DNA of 64,000 nt from Ypsolopha sequella (Eukaryota; Arthropoda; Insecta; Lepidoptera; Ypsolophidae): the NCBI GenBank assembly GCA_934047225.1, contig OW203985.1:2931501-2995500 (forward strand), in the 5' to 3' direction. The translations under genes were made by a program, and so were the position numbers. This document shows, one piece after another, positions 22,166-34,740 of this stretch. The stretch's first letter is position 1. Each line of letters opens with the position of its first letter. The notes under the pieces are model-generated. The model made no database searches and was not told the DNA's origin. It was given only the letters and a program-made list of their open reading frames with translations.

Positions 22166-22916
22166 TAAATATCGGTTGGGCATGACTCAAATGAAACGAG
22201 GAAAAGTCAGACAAATGCAAAAAAAAATTGGAGTAAGTTAATTAGCCGCTGCTTTGTAATAACAACAAAATTGTGATTTCAATTGAATTTTTGCCCGTAT
22301 ATATACGAGTTCTATGCAATGACATTAATGTCGTCGGTTCTATGTCTTGAAATATAGATCGACTGTCTGATCGGTTTACCACTAACCGAGGTGACGAGAA
22401 ATAGGAAGGGTTTCAACATAGATAGTTTTGTCTATAGGTTTCAATTAATAGGCTTTTAATTGAAATTCGTATTCGGGTCTTCACCTTATTAAAAGAACAT
22501 TAATATACTCGTATTTTAAGTAGAAAAACAAATAGAAAACGTATGTTTCTAAAAATATTTTCGGTCGTTTCGGTTAGCATACATTTTTATGCCATTGGTG
22601 ACATAAGTATGATATAAGTAATCTGAAATACAAGTCATTGCAGGTAAAAATATGCTTATTTGTGTGGTGCCTCGAACTATGTTTAGAACAGAAAACTGCT
22701 AGCCTCCCGATTTTTTTTCAAGTTCAATTTTGGATAATATCGCAGGAATCACGATCATGATCTAATTCTGTTCCCTACAATTATTCTTGTGGTAACAAGA
22801 ATAATTGTATCAAAGTTTCACCCTAATAGTTTCAATATTCTGTTCGTTTGAATGCAATGTTTCAAATCTCCATTTATCATCTTTACAGCTAAGATATTGA
22901 ACCCCATGCTTTAAAA
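22166..22916. other. Unassigned stretch
   Basis: A GAATAATTGTA/ACAATTATTC short palindrome lies near 22775-22808. No gene recognised. Confidence 0.45.
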
Positions 22917-23040
22917 TAAAACCGGCCAAGTGCGAGTCAGACTCGCGTACCAAGGGTTCCGTATCTTGGATGATTTATTCAATTTTGACATTCTTTTTTC
23001 GTATTACCATGATTTTTTTCATATTTTTCGGTCTATATGT
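22917..23040 (-). repeat. Fragment of the GGGTTCCGTA family
   Basis: ACCGGCCAAGTGCGAGTCAG followed by CCAAGGGTTCCGTA is the end motif shared with 39139-39190 and, inverted, with 56740-56790 and 59225-59275. Confidence 0.65.
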
Positions 23041-23404
23041 AAATTAAATTAGTTGGCGAAATTTGAAACATATGTAGAACATATCCATATGAACAAATTT
23101 TACTATTAGGGTTATGCAAAATTCTTGAAAATTTTTTCATCCTTCCATACTGGACCAGTCAGCTGATCGGATGGCTTATTATCTATCTTGCAAACAGTAA
23201 GCAATCGACAAAAATTAATTAATATGTCAAAAGTCACTTTTCTTACTAAGAAAGTGACTTTTGACATAGCAACTGCGCAATTTTTGTTTGTATGGGAGGA
23301 AGTGAAAAAAAGTTACGAATTTCGCTTAGCTCCCATACAAACAGTTGCTCATATAGACTTGTACTACCTATGTTTTGAGTTTCGCCAACTAATATTATTT
23401 AACA
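23041..23404. mobile_element. Palindromic MITE, TTAGTTGGCGAAA family
   Basis: The left end has TTAGTTGGCGAAATTTGAAA and the right end its inverse (TTTTGAGTTTCGCCAACTAA). It matches 44667-44952 across both arms, including CCGGACCAGTCAGCTGATCGG-like text. An additional hairpin (23223-23268, TATGTCAAAAGTCACTTT with its inverse) sits inside only this copy. Confidence 0.8.
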
Positions 23405-23409
23405 TCGAC

Positions 23410-23934
23410 AGCAGCCAATCGTAAGCTTATTGTGAAAAACAAACTCTTATTTTATATGATTCAAGTATTTAATAAGTTTGTATAGAAGCTATAAAGATTT
23501 AGTCTGAAAGTGCAGTCAAGCTATACAAATAAGACGAGCATGCTACACAAGTACTTGAAATATTGCAACGCCTGTTTTTTGCAATCTACTAAGTGAATAA
23601 CCTCATTTATATGTCCTCGAGGATGGGACATGAAAATGTGACTGAAAAACGCGGCTGTAGCAAACATTTTGTTTGACAATCGTTCTGTTGTGAAATAACC
23701 AGGGCATAAAATACACTATTCGCTTGCATTCAATTTATCAATATTGTAATCGTATTACTATTTCCGTTTAATAATAATGTTACGCGTACTGATATTCCTG
23801 CTTTATAATATTCTTATTGGTAAAGTTGACTAATATTTTGTCAAATCGCAGACGCGGCACGTTGCCAGACCGTGCAAGGGACGCCGTGAAGAATTGGCAC
23901 AAATGTTGCTGCACTGCAAAATTGCAGTCGTTTT
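23410..23934. other. Unassigned stretch
   Basis: No feature recognised. Confidence 0.45.
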
Positions 23935-24312
23935 ACTACGTTCAGTAAGAAGCTGCTAGTTTGATAAATTAGTATACATTTTTGGAACCTTTTTCTCTAT
24001 TTCTGTAATACAGACACGCGATTAAAAATCTTTCACTTGATAGAAATAATTATTAAAATGAGGTTTTGAAACACACACTTTCTCATAGTTTGACAAATAA
24101 TTTTCATGTACAGACCCTAAACATAACTTGTGACATGGGTTTTAACAATATCTACATTTTGGTAATTGGACATTTTTCCAACCATTTTAGTTTTTGATAT
24201 AAATAAAAAAGCATTTTTTTTTGTCTTTCTCCCTGAATCGGTCTCTCTCGTACTGCGCGTTTTTCCGCTTGAAGTGACACTGGCCGTTGAAAACTCGATG
24301 CCTCAGTTTAAT
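23935..24312 (+). mobile_element. Diverged TTAA-type MITE copy
   Basis: GATAGAAATAATTATTAAAA, GACATGGGTTTTAACAATAT and TGCGCGTTTTTCCGCTTGAA follow the order of the 29704-30120 element. Neither end is well preserved. Confidence 0.6.
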
Positions 24313-24699
24313 ATGAAAAAGTAGATGCAACGTTGCCAGTTTTTGTTTATTAACAAAATATCAACAAAACAATAAGAAAATACCAATGAAATCGATATGT
24401 TATTAATATTTTTGATGTTAGTATATAGCTTATTTGGTATGTGATGATTAGTAATCCGTCAGTAGGTATTGATATCGCTACAGGGTGTTACGATATGAAT
24501 ATAACAAAATACCAATATTTCAAGCCCTAGAGACATGGTCGGCATTTCGCGACGACCACGTCAATATTTCCTCGGGATAAATACAGGAATGGACGATGAG
24601 CCACAAAATTTGCAATAATACTATAGGGCAATCCTCTTCGTTTCAAGTAAAAAAAAAAAAATGTATAGGTATAGGTGTATGGTGAAATATAGTCAAAAT

Positions 24700-25130
24700 T
24701 CAAAAATTCAAAATTCAAATAGTTTATTTTGCAAAGTAGGTATATAAAATACACGTTTCACAAGTCAAAATTTAATCGTATAAAAATATATACGTAATAA
24801 AATAATAAATGTACATGAACTAGATTAAAGGTTTATTTAATTTATGTAGCAATATATATACGATTAAAATTATAGGTAAAATATATATTATACAAGGTGA
24901 AATCCAATCAACCGCCCGAACCCACACCGGAGACCCGGCCAGGGACCAGGAACAAGGTTCAATGATCACCAACCAAGCCCCCAGCACGAATCCAGGCGGC
25001 CGACCAAATCCCATCCTATATACTACATACTAATAAGGTTACATATATAAATACATGCCTACCTCCGCCCATTCGATTAGTCTTGCTAAGAAGAACGGGC
25101 AAGAAACTTAGCAAGATCATGTAATTTTTT
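24700..25130 (-). mobile_element. Retroposon with (GAATTT)n tail
   Basis: The plus strand begins with AAATTCAAAATTCAAATAG and TTTATTTTGCAAAGTAGGTA. It runs through a GC-richer block (GGAGACCCGGCCAGGGACCA) to CGGGCAAGAAACTTAGCAAG. Reversed, this is a retroposon 3' region ending in TTGAATTT units. The first 300 bp match 40733-41030 almost base for base. No reverse transcriptase is visible, so it is a 5'-truncated LINE or a non-autonomous relative. Confidence 0.7.
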
Positions 25131-25598
25131 TTAACATAAAACTTATACTAAACATCAAAAGACTTATATCTACTTTAACCAAGGGATAAGAAAATACAAG
25201 ACAGCAGGAATTCAGGTTAATGAAAAAAAAGAAAAACATATATATCTTTGCCTACCTGTCTCATATAGTCTATTTCCTTTTACAGTCTGTAATTAATTAA
25301 TGTTAACTCTTAGAGGAATCACAAGTTAGGTAATTATACTAATTAATTAAATTATAACCTACCACCACAATAAATATCATTATCACTGTAACACCATGCT
25401 TCACCATCATCCAAGTATTCATTTATTTTATAATATGCAGATTGTCAGACTTTAAGACCTTGTTTACATAACACAATATCTAAACTCTTTCTCTAAACTT
25501 TTTTAAGGAAGACTTATTCTATTTGAATCGTTTAGTTAAGTGATCTCAATTATCGTGCAGCAAATTACACATATATAGTACAATTAGCGGAAGTTTAA

Positions 25599-25983
25599 GG
25601 CGATATGCGAAAAAAATACTGGTGTTTCCTTTCTGTGTATTTTAATGAAATTTAATAATAAATTAATTAATAAATTTTAATAAATTTCTGGTATATGCAT
25701 TTTGACTATATAATCTAGGGTTTTGAAATTGGAAAATATGTTTGGATAAATTTTCCTCGAAATAATTGTTAAAATGTTAAATAATTGTTGAAATGAGGTC
25801 TTCAAACACACTTTTTTCTCCTCGTTTGACGAATATGAACCATATATAGAACTTAAACATATTTTATTAGGTGTGTTTGATATTTGAAATTTTGCTAGCT
25901 ATTTTAGTTTTTTTATAAAACTCTTGCACTGAGCGTGTTTTCGCTTGGAGTGACAGTGACAAAAATAAAATTCTCATTGCCTC
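25599..25983 (+). mobile_element. TTAA-flanked MITE
   Basis: TTAA sits at both ends (25595-25598 and 25984-25987). The element starts GGCGATATGCGAAAAAAATA and ends GCCTC. TTAA duplication is the hallmark of piggyBac-type transposition, but no transposase is present and terminal inversion is weak beyond GGC...GCC. A local repeat of AATTAATAAA(T) occurs at 25655. Confidence 0.75.
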
Positions 25984-25999
25984 TTAATTAATTAAGTCT

Positions 26000-28900
26000 G
26001 TGTTAAAAAACAAAAGAAATCAGCTTATACGTATATAAAAAAGTTGTATACGAAACCTGGCAATCATTGATAAATCTTTAAAATGTCAGATACAACATAG
26101 TTATTTGTTTTAAATTCTGTTTTACTTTAATTATAATAAAATTATTATTTATTTTTTCCGATTTTTTATAAAACTGACAATGCTAATTAACTGATATTTG
26201 ATTTTTTGTTTGTTACATAATTTTATGGTAGCCAACATAATGGCCAGATCCTTATAACTTTCGTTTCTTTGAATTCAGGTCTGTTTTGAATGAACAATGT
26301 TAAATTTTTTAAATTTAAGAATAGGAGTCATTATAAGCTCTTACGAAGGCATACATAATAAAGTTTATACTGTACTATTGCTATTTATATAAAGAAGGGT
26401 CAGTATCTAAGTTCCAAATCCATTCCCTACATGTAAACCACATCAATCTAATGTGGTGAAAGGACGCTGGAATTGAGAACAGGTGCACACCAACTTGGCA
26501 TTTAGGGGGAAGGAAGGGGGGGGGGGGGCGTCATGAGCGCTTTGAAGTACAATTTGTTTATTTATAATTCACATATTTAACAAGGTCTGTAAAAAAGCGA
26601 AAATTAGTACAACTTTCCGCTAAAAATTACTATGGAGAAAGAACCAGAGGGTACTTGACACCAAGAATTTGTAACCATAAGCTCTTCCAGCCACTTTTAC
26701 TGAATCCAGAAAAATTAATCTATCTTGTCTAAAAACTAAATTAAAAAAAGATTTCTTAAAATTAATTCAATAAGTAGGTATTTACTGCGGTCGCTTGCGG
26801 AGAGATGTCTATCTGCAGGAGGCTGTATGCATAACTTGTATTTATTTATAACATTATTAAGAAATAGTAACTTGTAATACAACCAGTGTAATGAGCGCGA
26901 CACGCCAACAAACTGTTGTATAGTTTGGCGTAACTGTATTGTGTTAACTGTGTTTTTTAAATGGTAATAAAAAAAAATAAAAAAAGCATTGGGCCACCAC
27001 CGCTTTCATGTGAACTAGAAAGAAACGAGATCGCTCAGAAAATATTTACACTTCTTCTAAAAATTCGGTTGAACGGACGCTGGCAGGGAGTTCCACACCT
27101 TTGTAGATTTAATTAAACTTATTACATATTTGGTGAAATAAAACTGATCAGCTTTTTGATTTGTTATCTCATTTAAAATTAACTTAATTTCACCTAAAAT
27201 TTACTTTAGAATAAAAAGTAACGTAATTTTTAATACAAGATTATCTACCCATGTGGGACGTCATGACTCTCTTGACCCCCTTTTCCCTGAGCCCGTGTCT
27301 GTCCGAGTATTTGTAACAAGGGCAGTCAGTTCTTGGGGACCGCTAGCATTTTAATTCCTTTAAGAGTCCTTACGGATCCTTCGAACTTGGGCTCTGCAAC
27401 TGGGCCCTGAAGTATTCTCTTGACCTATTTCTGAAGTCGTTTGATTTCTACAGATTCTGTGTCGCTGACGTAACAAAGATGTATTTTTATTTCTAAGTTA
27501 ATTGGATTTTTGTACTTGAGAACATTTAGGTAACAAACAAGCTCCGCTGAAAAGATCTCAAGTTTAAAAGGTTTTGTAGAAAAGAGAAACCTTATAACGG
27601 CTTCTTTGTATTATTCGTTGTGGTAATAAGTATTTAATAGTAGGGCTTTGCTCATGGCTCCGCCTGAGATGAAAAGCAATCTTGTATTAAAAAAACCTTT
27701 CTTAGCGGGTCCTTGCACTGTATGAGGAACCTACTACTTGCCAAATCTCAACTTTATAAGCAGTTTAGTCCCTAAGATTTTATGATGATTAAGTGAGTGT
27801 TACTTTTATATGTATATAGTTAAAAGATATTTTTACAGCCTGTAAATTTAGGCGAACTACATAAATAATAAGTCATTGATATAAACGTTGGAACAATAAG
27901 TAGAAACAAGGTTAAATTATATATTTATATTAAGAAGAAAGCTACAAAAATAAACGAATTTCTAATAATTCACTTTCATATTTATTTAAATTGAGAATGG
28001 CCAACGATTGTTCCAAAGTTTTTTTAAATTTTATTACACTTTTTACTAGGATTGTGGCCCTATTTTGTTTTAATGTAATTTCAATAAAATGGTGACTGTT
28101 CAACATTCTGTAGAAACTTAAACGAAATCCATATTAATCCATATTAATGTTCTGTAATTTTAAAGATGTAAGTAAACATACAATTAAATACATTTTTAAT
28201 ACACCTGCTCATCTCAAAATATGATAGATCCTGTGCCTGTTTAGCGTGCGCAAAATTACGTATTTTAAACTACTGTTTTATTTTTCAACAACTAGCGCCA
28301 TCTAGGCGATGGCATTGACATCGTTGAAATAAGCACTCTGTGAACTCGTTTCACATATTGCTATGTTGGTATTCCTGGAAGTAAACGGATAATTGTTTAT
28401 TTTTATTTAGGAAGAGTATTTTAAAACTTTTATGTAACTAAATATATTATGTTTCTTAAAGATGCTTTATAAATTCATAACGATGTTAGACTTCATAATT
28501 TATATTCAATTGAATCTATCTTATAACTTATGACTTAAAAGAGACGTTTGTTTTGTTTTGTAACATTGACAACAGTGTCAGACTGACAAACAATACAGGC
28601 TTGGCACAAAAAGGTTTCTTGTGTATGTAATGTCGGCTTGTAATTTTGTAATTATCTCATGTTATTTTTCGCAGATGTATTAAACAAACGTCAAAATATA
28701 TCGATCGTCTCGCTATAGAATCAAAATATATTCACTTATGTAATTTTATTTTTTCACTTTTTATAAATTGAAATAAACAGAAAATCAGTTACATATTCTA
28801 CCAATCTACCGAAACATATACCGATCATGCTCAACAATTTCCCCAAACAAAAATGCCCGCGCAAATAATAACTTACATTCACTTGCCCATACAAAATTTT

Positions 28901-29699
28901 CAGTAGGTTCCTAAAGTTAATATGTCAGACAAACTTAAAAAGTCATTGGTCTGCGTCTGTTCACGAAAAACTCTACGACTGTATTATTGATGAGCTCAAA
29001 AAATATAACCACATGCTATACTGGGTATACTTAACCCGCTTCATTAAAAACTTATGAAACAACGCGAAAATTAACTTCACTTCCCCATATCAATTTTTCA
29101 AAAGTCTATTAAGCAACAGTTCATCTGTAAGATCATAAAAGCATGTGATTATTTTTCATGAATACTTGTACATAAACCATGGCGTAAAGTATACAATAAA
29201 TCGTGAGGATATACAGTTTAAAACCCTCCTCAAGAAACTTTGTACCAACTACTAATGAAAACCGCAACAAAATTCAATAAGTTGTATCGAGTTAGAAAGT
29301 TACATATGTACAGATAGACACTGTTTGGCCTGGTGCAACCTTTTATATAGGATTTCAGTAGCTACGTCGTAGCTATCCGTTCTCGTAGTATCAACTAACG
29401 CGTAGAGACGTAGTAAGTAAATATTTATTTTAACACTTTTAACTCACGAAATAAGGTCCAATATTCGGCGGCATGTCCATCCATCTCTTATGGCTCGGGG
29501 AAGGGCAAATCTCCGCGGTATGCTAAGTGAGATTAACACCACTCGCCCTGAAAAGTAATTTATTTATGACGTGGTCTATTACTTAAGTGGAAAAGTGGGT
29601 CGCTAATGCGATGAGAATGCTTATTTCAAATAAATAAAATAAAGATTATATGTTTTAAAGTCACAACTGCAACGTCCATCGCCTTAGATACTCAAAATA
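26000..29699. other. Long unassigned stretch with small retroelement pieces
   Basis: This 3.7-kb stretch has no recognisable gene. It holds a G-run at 26516-26528. An A-rich tail near 26960-26990 follows TTTAAATGGTAATAA. A minus-strand LINE C-terminal scrap lies near 27095-27125 (VWNSLPASV). Otherwise AT-rich. Confidence 0.45.
27080..27125 (-). pseudogene. LINE RT C-terminal scrap
   Basis: The minus strand reads KVWNSLPASV then runs into a stop. WNSLP is a conserved C-terminal string in CR1/Jockey-like reverse transcriptases. Too short to classify. Confidence 0.4.
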
Positions 29700-29703
29700 T
29701 TAA

Positions 29704-30120
29704 GGGGCTATACCGTGAAAATTGACACTTTTTGAAGTTATTTATCTGCTCGTTTAATGAAGTTCCAAGTAAAACATATTATTATAACAATTTTGGGACC
29801 TTTTACTAGATTTTGGTCTATCAGAAACGCGATAAGAGGAATTTCATTCGATAGAAATAATTATTGAAATCAGGTCTAAATTTACACATTTTTTGATATT
29901 CTGACAAATTAGGATAGCATACAGACTTGAAAAATATTTATTTAGATGGGTTTTAACGACACCTAAATTACTGGTTATGGAATTTGTTGTAGCTATTTTA
30001 GTTAATTTTGCATTAATTTAAAACCGACTTTTTGACAATTTTCCCCGAATCCGTCCCTTTTGCACTGCGGGTCTTTCTGCCTGGAGTAACGGGGACCTTT
30101 GCTAGCACGGTATATCACCT
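29704..30120 (+). mobile_element. TTAA-flanked MITE with best terminal repeats
   Basis: TTAA lies at both ends (29700-29703 and 30121-30124). The left end GGGGCTATACCGTG and right end CACGGTATATCACC are inverted copies. Length is 417 bp. The interior matches the 37758 and 38180 elements. Confidence 0.8.
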
Positions 30121-30179
30121 TTAATAGCGTGCGTTACAAATTAAGAAATATCAATTAGAAACAAGTTCCAAACAAATAT

Positions 30180-30330
30180 TTTGAAAAAATAATCTCGGAC
30201 CAGGATTTGAACTTGCTTTCACGACAAGGGCGTTACCGACTGCACCATCGAGGTACAAATCCTAGATCTTTGAACTCTTTCAGCATACCTGTATACTGAA
30301 TTGTTGTAACTACTTGAAAAACTAGCTAGT
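30180..30330 (-). repeat. tRNA-derived SINE head (second family)
   Basis: On the minus strand CGATGGTGCAGTCGGTAACG and AAGTTCAAATCCTGG look like tRNA A and B boxes. Upstream text (CACCATACCTGTA.AC-type) is shared with 31385-31510, and AGGATTCGAACTCGC at 32100 is a third head scrap. Confidence 0.6.
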
Positions 30331-30574
30331 AATGCACATAGTGTTATACCAATTGGCCCATAGTAAAGCTAATGTGCAAAAATTCGGTCCAGCAGAGCTC
30401 AAGTTTTAGAGATACTTCCAAATATCGAAGTTCACATGCTAGCGTATTCAAATATTATAAAATGCATTGGTTTTTATATTTTATAAAGATTATTATTAGA
30501 GTGCATTACAAAAACCAGAAAAGATAATTTACAATAAAATTTCAACTGAACAAATATTTATAAACTGGCTGTTA

Positions 30575-30840
30575 CCCGAGACATCGTCCGCGTGAAGGAA
30601 GATAATGCGGCCACAGTTTATTGGGAATCCCGCAATAAAATTATCCCAGTTTTTAAGTTGGATAATAAATTTTTGAACAGTGATCTCCCTTCCTTCTTTT
30701 TTTGTACAGGATGTTAATGAAACAAAGCCTATATTCTAAACCAAATTAAGTTCTGTCTACCTATGAAAACTACATAAAAATCCGTTCAGCAGTTTCGGAG
30801 ATTTGCGTGAACAAACAAACAGACAGACAGACAGAAAATA
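30575..30840 (+). repeat. Retroposon ending (CAGA)n
   Basis: It begins CTGTTACCCGAGACATCGTC and ends CGTTCAGCAGTTTCGGAGAT followed by ACAGACAGACAGACAG. This is a common arthropod dispersed element. Related copies are at 36900-37080 and, inverted, 53150-53365. I do not know its class with confidence. Confidence 0.6.
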
Positions 30841-30841
30841 A

Positions 30842-31384
30842 TTCTAGAAATCACTGATTTGTGTTCTATTACTCTTTTGGTCACCGTCTTTATATTTTTG
30901 TAACTTTTCTTCAATGTACAGACACACCGGGTTATACTTTTTTATTATATGTATTGATGATATGATATCATGACGATGATATAAAAATATATTTTCAATG
31001 CATGTGCTCGTAAAGGCCCACTTTTTATGCATCAAAACCGAACAAAAAGTCGATTATTTTGCCCTAGGGCTTTATTATTATTATTCTTTTGTATTTGTTT
31101 ACAATGGTTGGCTAACCTGCAGCCTTTCCTGTGTACCATAGACGTTATACTTTTTTTCCACTGTTTAACGGCTCTGGATACAGCCTTTTGAGCCAATTAT
31201 AGTTTAAAGTTCACAAGATTATATTTGTTTTCATTTCCTCACACTATGCATTGAAAAATGTAGTATGATACACGGGCGTAAGAGCAATAAATTACGCGGT
31301 TACGTTTAAAATCGTCCTCGTAATTTATTCCTTTGCGCCCTAGTAGCATAAACTACTATTATAAATATTTATAACGACAAGTGC
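30842..31384. other. Unassigned stretch
   Basis: No gene or repeat recognised. Confidence 0.4.
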
Positions 31385-31510
31385 AGCATTCCCGACAGCG
31401 CCGAGGTACTCATCCTAGACCGTTGAATATTTTTCACCATACCTGTACACAGAATTTTTGTAACAACTGGGTACTGGATACTGGATTATCTTGTAATGCA
31501 CGAATTGGAC
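31385..31510 (-). repeat. SINE fragment (second family)
   Basis: GCCGAGGTACTCATCCTAGA and TACTGGATA-type text parallel 30245-30320. The tRNA boxes are lost. Confidence 0.5.
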
Positions 31511-31670
31511 GCTCACGTGGGCGTTACATAATATTCACGCCTTTCTTTAGAGCACGCATGGCGCTGTCGTTGCTACAATACGAGCTGATTCGAACAGGTA
31601 AGAAAAACACAGTTCCCATTAACTAAGATTTTATGTTTTTATAGCGACAACCATCAGTTTGGATACTCTA

Positions 31671-32000
31671 AATATTACTTTTTTTTTTTTTTTTTAATAT
31701 ACACTATAACAGCTTTTAAAGTTTTTAAAAAAATATAAATATATAATAAAATATAATAATTTTAAAATATCTTAAGACATCAAGAACTTCTACACGATAA
31801 TAAGTTAATATTAAGATAGATTTTAAATAGGTAGTCTAGGTCATAACCTGTCATGTCATGTACTTTTATTATATATATGTCAATGTCTAGTTATTTTAAT
31901 TAAGATACTCAACTGATGCCGGCTCCAGGTCGGACCCGAAATATATCTTGAGATTTCCTTGTATTTGTTTATCTTATTTATCAGTATATTTATATTTTTT
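31671..32000 (+). repeat. Hammerhead-bearing repeat, copy 2
   Basis: It starts in a T-run and AACAGCTTTTAAAG and ends in TATTTATATTTTTTTAAAAA, which is partly the inverse of its start. The middle matches the inverse of 13430-13620. Confidence 0.65.
31908..31952 (+). ncRNA. Hammerhead-like motif
   Basis: CTCAA, CTGATGCC, stem GGCTCC/GGACCC (one pair disrupted compared with 13467-13511), GAA, ATATAT, C, TTGAG. Stem I is five pairs. The core matches the other copy exactly. Confidence 0.5.
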
Positions 32001-32011
32001 TAAAAACCTTA

Positions 32012-32142
32012 AATATTACTAGAGTGCATTACAATCTAGAAAAAATCAATCAGAACCAAATTTCATGTTAACAAATATTTTGAAAATTTTTTTAGAGCCA
32101 GGATTCGAACTCGCTAGTTTATAATGCACTCTAGTAATATTC
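32012..32142. repeat. Short inverted repeat (AGAGTGCATTA family)
   Basis: AATATTACTAGAGTGCATTA at the left is inverted at the right (TAATGCACTCTAGTAATATT). A SINE head scrap lies within. Single ends of the same type occur near 15140, 30490 and 46470. Confidence 0.7.
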
Positions 32143-32489
32143 AGAGTATTCAAAGTGTTGAATGTCGCAATAAAACATAATAATGATTTTATAAAGCTTA
32201 ATTTCAGGCAGTGAAGAATAAAATAAACACTAACGTTTGTATAGGTTGTTTAACCTACAACAATTTTGATGAATGAAACTGATTGGTTCTCTAAATATCT
32301 CCCGAAACGAATCAAACCAATATTCCTATGACAAGCAAACAAAAATAGACCGTTTTGGATTCAATTGGTTTTCTGACGACATCAAATAAATTTAATACTA
32401 TCGGTTTTTCAAGCTTATCAAGTCTAATGCAACAAATTCCCTATAGAAAAATAAAGTTTGGTCAACATAATTGCTGCCTAGATCATACA

Positions 32490-32960
32490 TATCCTTTTTA
32501 GAGTTCTGTAGTGCCAAAAAGGAACAAAAGGAACTGTTGTAGTGAGACATCGTTGTCCGTTTGTCCGTCCGTCCATCTATCACAGCCTCAGAACTTTAGC
32601 ACCATTAAAGATAGACTTGAAATTTGGCATAGAAATACCATTAATTTGCCAACATAAACAAGATGAAAGTAAAAATTTGAAAGTTTTGAAATGGTTCAAA
32701 ATATTTCGAATAAAAAAGAGAAAAAAAAAATCTCAAGTAAAAATTGATATTTTATTGTAGATAAAAAGGTGCTGATTGAAAAAATATATAGGTACTTTAA
32801 CTATATTCACTATAATACCGAGAAATCTTTAAAACCCAAAAAAGTGTTTGGCCCCCCCACCCTTATCTCCGAAACCGGTGGACCGAAAAATATGAAAAAA
32901 GTCTATTATAGATCATTAGTAGCCTATTACAGAAAAACTAAAGTGATTAAAAAAAAACAA
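32490..32960 (+). mobile_element. Diverged copy of the GGGTTCCGTA family
   Basis: TTTTTAGAGTTCTGTAGTGC, then CAAAAAGGAAC and a GTCCGTTTGTCCGTCCGTC block, parallel the start of 58562-59275. Frames inside (32542-32969) have no domain. Confidence 0.55.
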
Positions 32961-33012
32961 CACAAATGAGAAATAAACAAAAAGTAAAAAAAAAATACAC
33001 GTTTGCTTTTTT

Positions 33013-33264
33013 ATGATGCTGAACGTCAAACGTGTCATTTTCGTAGGTGAAACTTGGTATATACATTTTTATCCATTTATTTATAACTATACAAAGTATT
33101 CCCTACGTAGCCAATTTCATAGAGCTAAAATAAATAGAGTTAGTACCCTTAATTTTTTGACAACTTTGTACGAAGGGTGCTCATATGGCAAATAAAAAAA
33201 ATAAAAACAAATTAATATACCAAGCTTCGCCCACGAAAATGACACGTTTGACGTTCAGCATCAC
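33013..33264. mobile_element. MITE with 47-bp inverted ends
   Basis: GATGCTGAACGTCAAACGTG then TCATTTTCG at the left is inverted at the right. The arms agree over about 47 bp with few mismatches, around a 150-bp AT-rich centre. Confidence 0.8.
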
Positions 33265-33470
33265 TGCATACGCGCTGCCAATAGAATACGGTAATTGGGC
33301 CGCAGCTGTTATGAGAACATATGCCCTTGACTGAAGCAATAATCGTGTCGCCTTGTATTATGTAAGGCTTCATCCAGACACGTGGCAAATGTTGGACAAA
33401 TACCATTCAACATTCATGAATGAGATTTGCCAATATCTGTCATGTACTCATGAATATGGGTCCATCTTAA

Positions 33471-33803
33471 GGCGATATGCGAAAAAAATACTGGTGTTTC
33501 TTTTCTGTGTATTTCATGTAATACATGAAAAATTATAATTAGTTTCTGGTATATGCGTCTTTACTATATAGTCTAGGGATTTGAAATTGGAAAACATGTT
33601 TGGGTAAACTTTCCTCGATAGATATAATTGTTGAAATGAGGTCTTCAAACACACTTTTTCTCCTCGTTGAAATTTTGCTAGCTATTTTAGTTTTTTTATA
33701 AACATTATTAAACTAAAATTTTTCGCTTTCGCCCTGAAACCGCCCCTCTCGCACTGCGCGATTTTTCGAGTGACAATGACAAAAATAAAATTCGCATAGC
33801 CTC
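33471..33803 (+). mobile_element. TTAA-flanked MITE, shortened
   Basis: TTAA is at 33467-33470 and 33804-33807. Ends are as in 25599, but about 60 bp around the GGTGTGTTTTAACAATATC segment are deleted. Confidence 0.75.
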
Positions 33804-33807
33804 TTAA

Positions 33808-34157
33808 AGATATTATGGGCTTCGCAAATATTTAAGGGTGCCTGAGGCAAGAGTAAACCGCTTTGTATTAGCATGAAATTCCATTTCCATATAATCACCC
33901 TATTCTCTAGCATCATGAGATCTGATGACTTTCAAAATGGAGTAACTTTAGGCAACCCCGTTTTTTTAAAATAATTCTCATTTTAATTAAAATAAGTAAT
34001 ACAACTACAAGAAAGCCTAAGAGACATAATTTCGATTGTCATCAAATTACCCTTCAGATAGTGACCGAAGCATAAAACTTGGTACAGGTGTAGCCTAGGT
34101 CAAAATGAGCAGATTAAGGCCTGCCCCTAGCAGTTTTGGTGCCGGAGTACGCTTGTG
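33808..34157. other. Unassigned stretch
   Basis: Nothing recognised. Confidence 0.4.
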
Positions 34158-34740
34158 CCGCTCCATAAACAAAAAACACTAACGCGTCGTGATTGCGCAA
34201 AAGATTGCATATTTAGTATCATTTTCGTATAAATTAAGGATGAAAAATTCAAATTAAATGTTTTAATAATGCCCTTGAAAATGAAGGCTAACTATTTTCT
34301 CTTCAAGCAGATATTACGCAAAGAATAGTTTCTTCTTAATATTAAAAAGATTCTAGCAGATAACCTAGTTATTGTGGTTTATGAAAATTTATATATCATA
34401 ATATACTTACTTCACAAAAATAACCAAAAAAAATAAGAAAACGCCTCGCATTTCTCACTATGCTACGAACGGCAGCGCTCCGTCAACAAAACGCCTCGCA
34501 TTTCTCACTATGCTACGAACGGCAGCGCTCCGTCAACAAAACGCCTCGCATTTCTCACTATGCTACGAACGGCAGCGCTCCGTCAACAAAACGCCTCGCA
34601 TTTCTCACTATGCTACGAACGGCAGCGCTCCGTCAACAAAAAATACTAACGCGTAGTGATTTCAGACAAAAGCATATTTGGTATCTTTTTCGTATAAATT
34701 AAGGATGAGGAATTCAAAATATTTTAAGGTTTTCATTATA
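34158..34740 (+). repeat. 50-bp array flanked by direct duplication
   Basis: Four near-identical 50-bp units (CGCCTCGCATTTCTCACTAT, then GCTACGAACGGCAGCGCTCC) fill 34441-34640. On both sides lies a similar segment of about 105 bp, at 34158-34262 and 34625-34735. It holds ACTAACGCGT(C/A)GTGATT and TTTTCGTATAAATTAAGGAT. A frame at 34460-34702 exists only because the unit lacks stops. Confidence 0.9.

Noticed and set aside
34460..34702. 80-codon frame with MLRTAALRQQ repeats
   Set aside because: It is the 50-bp tandem array read in one frame.
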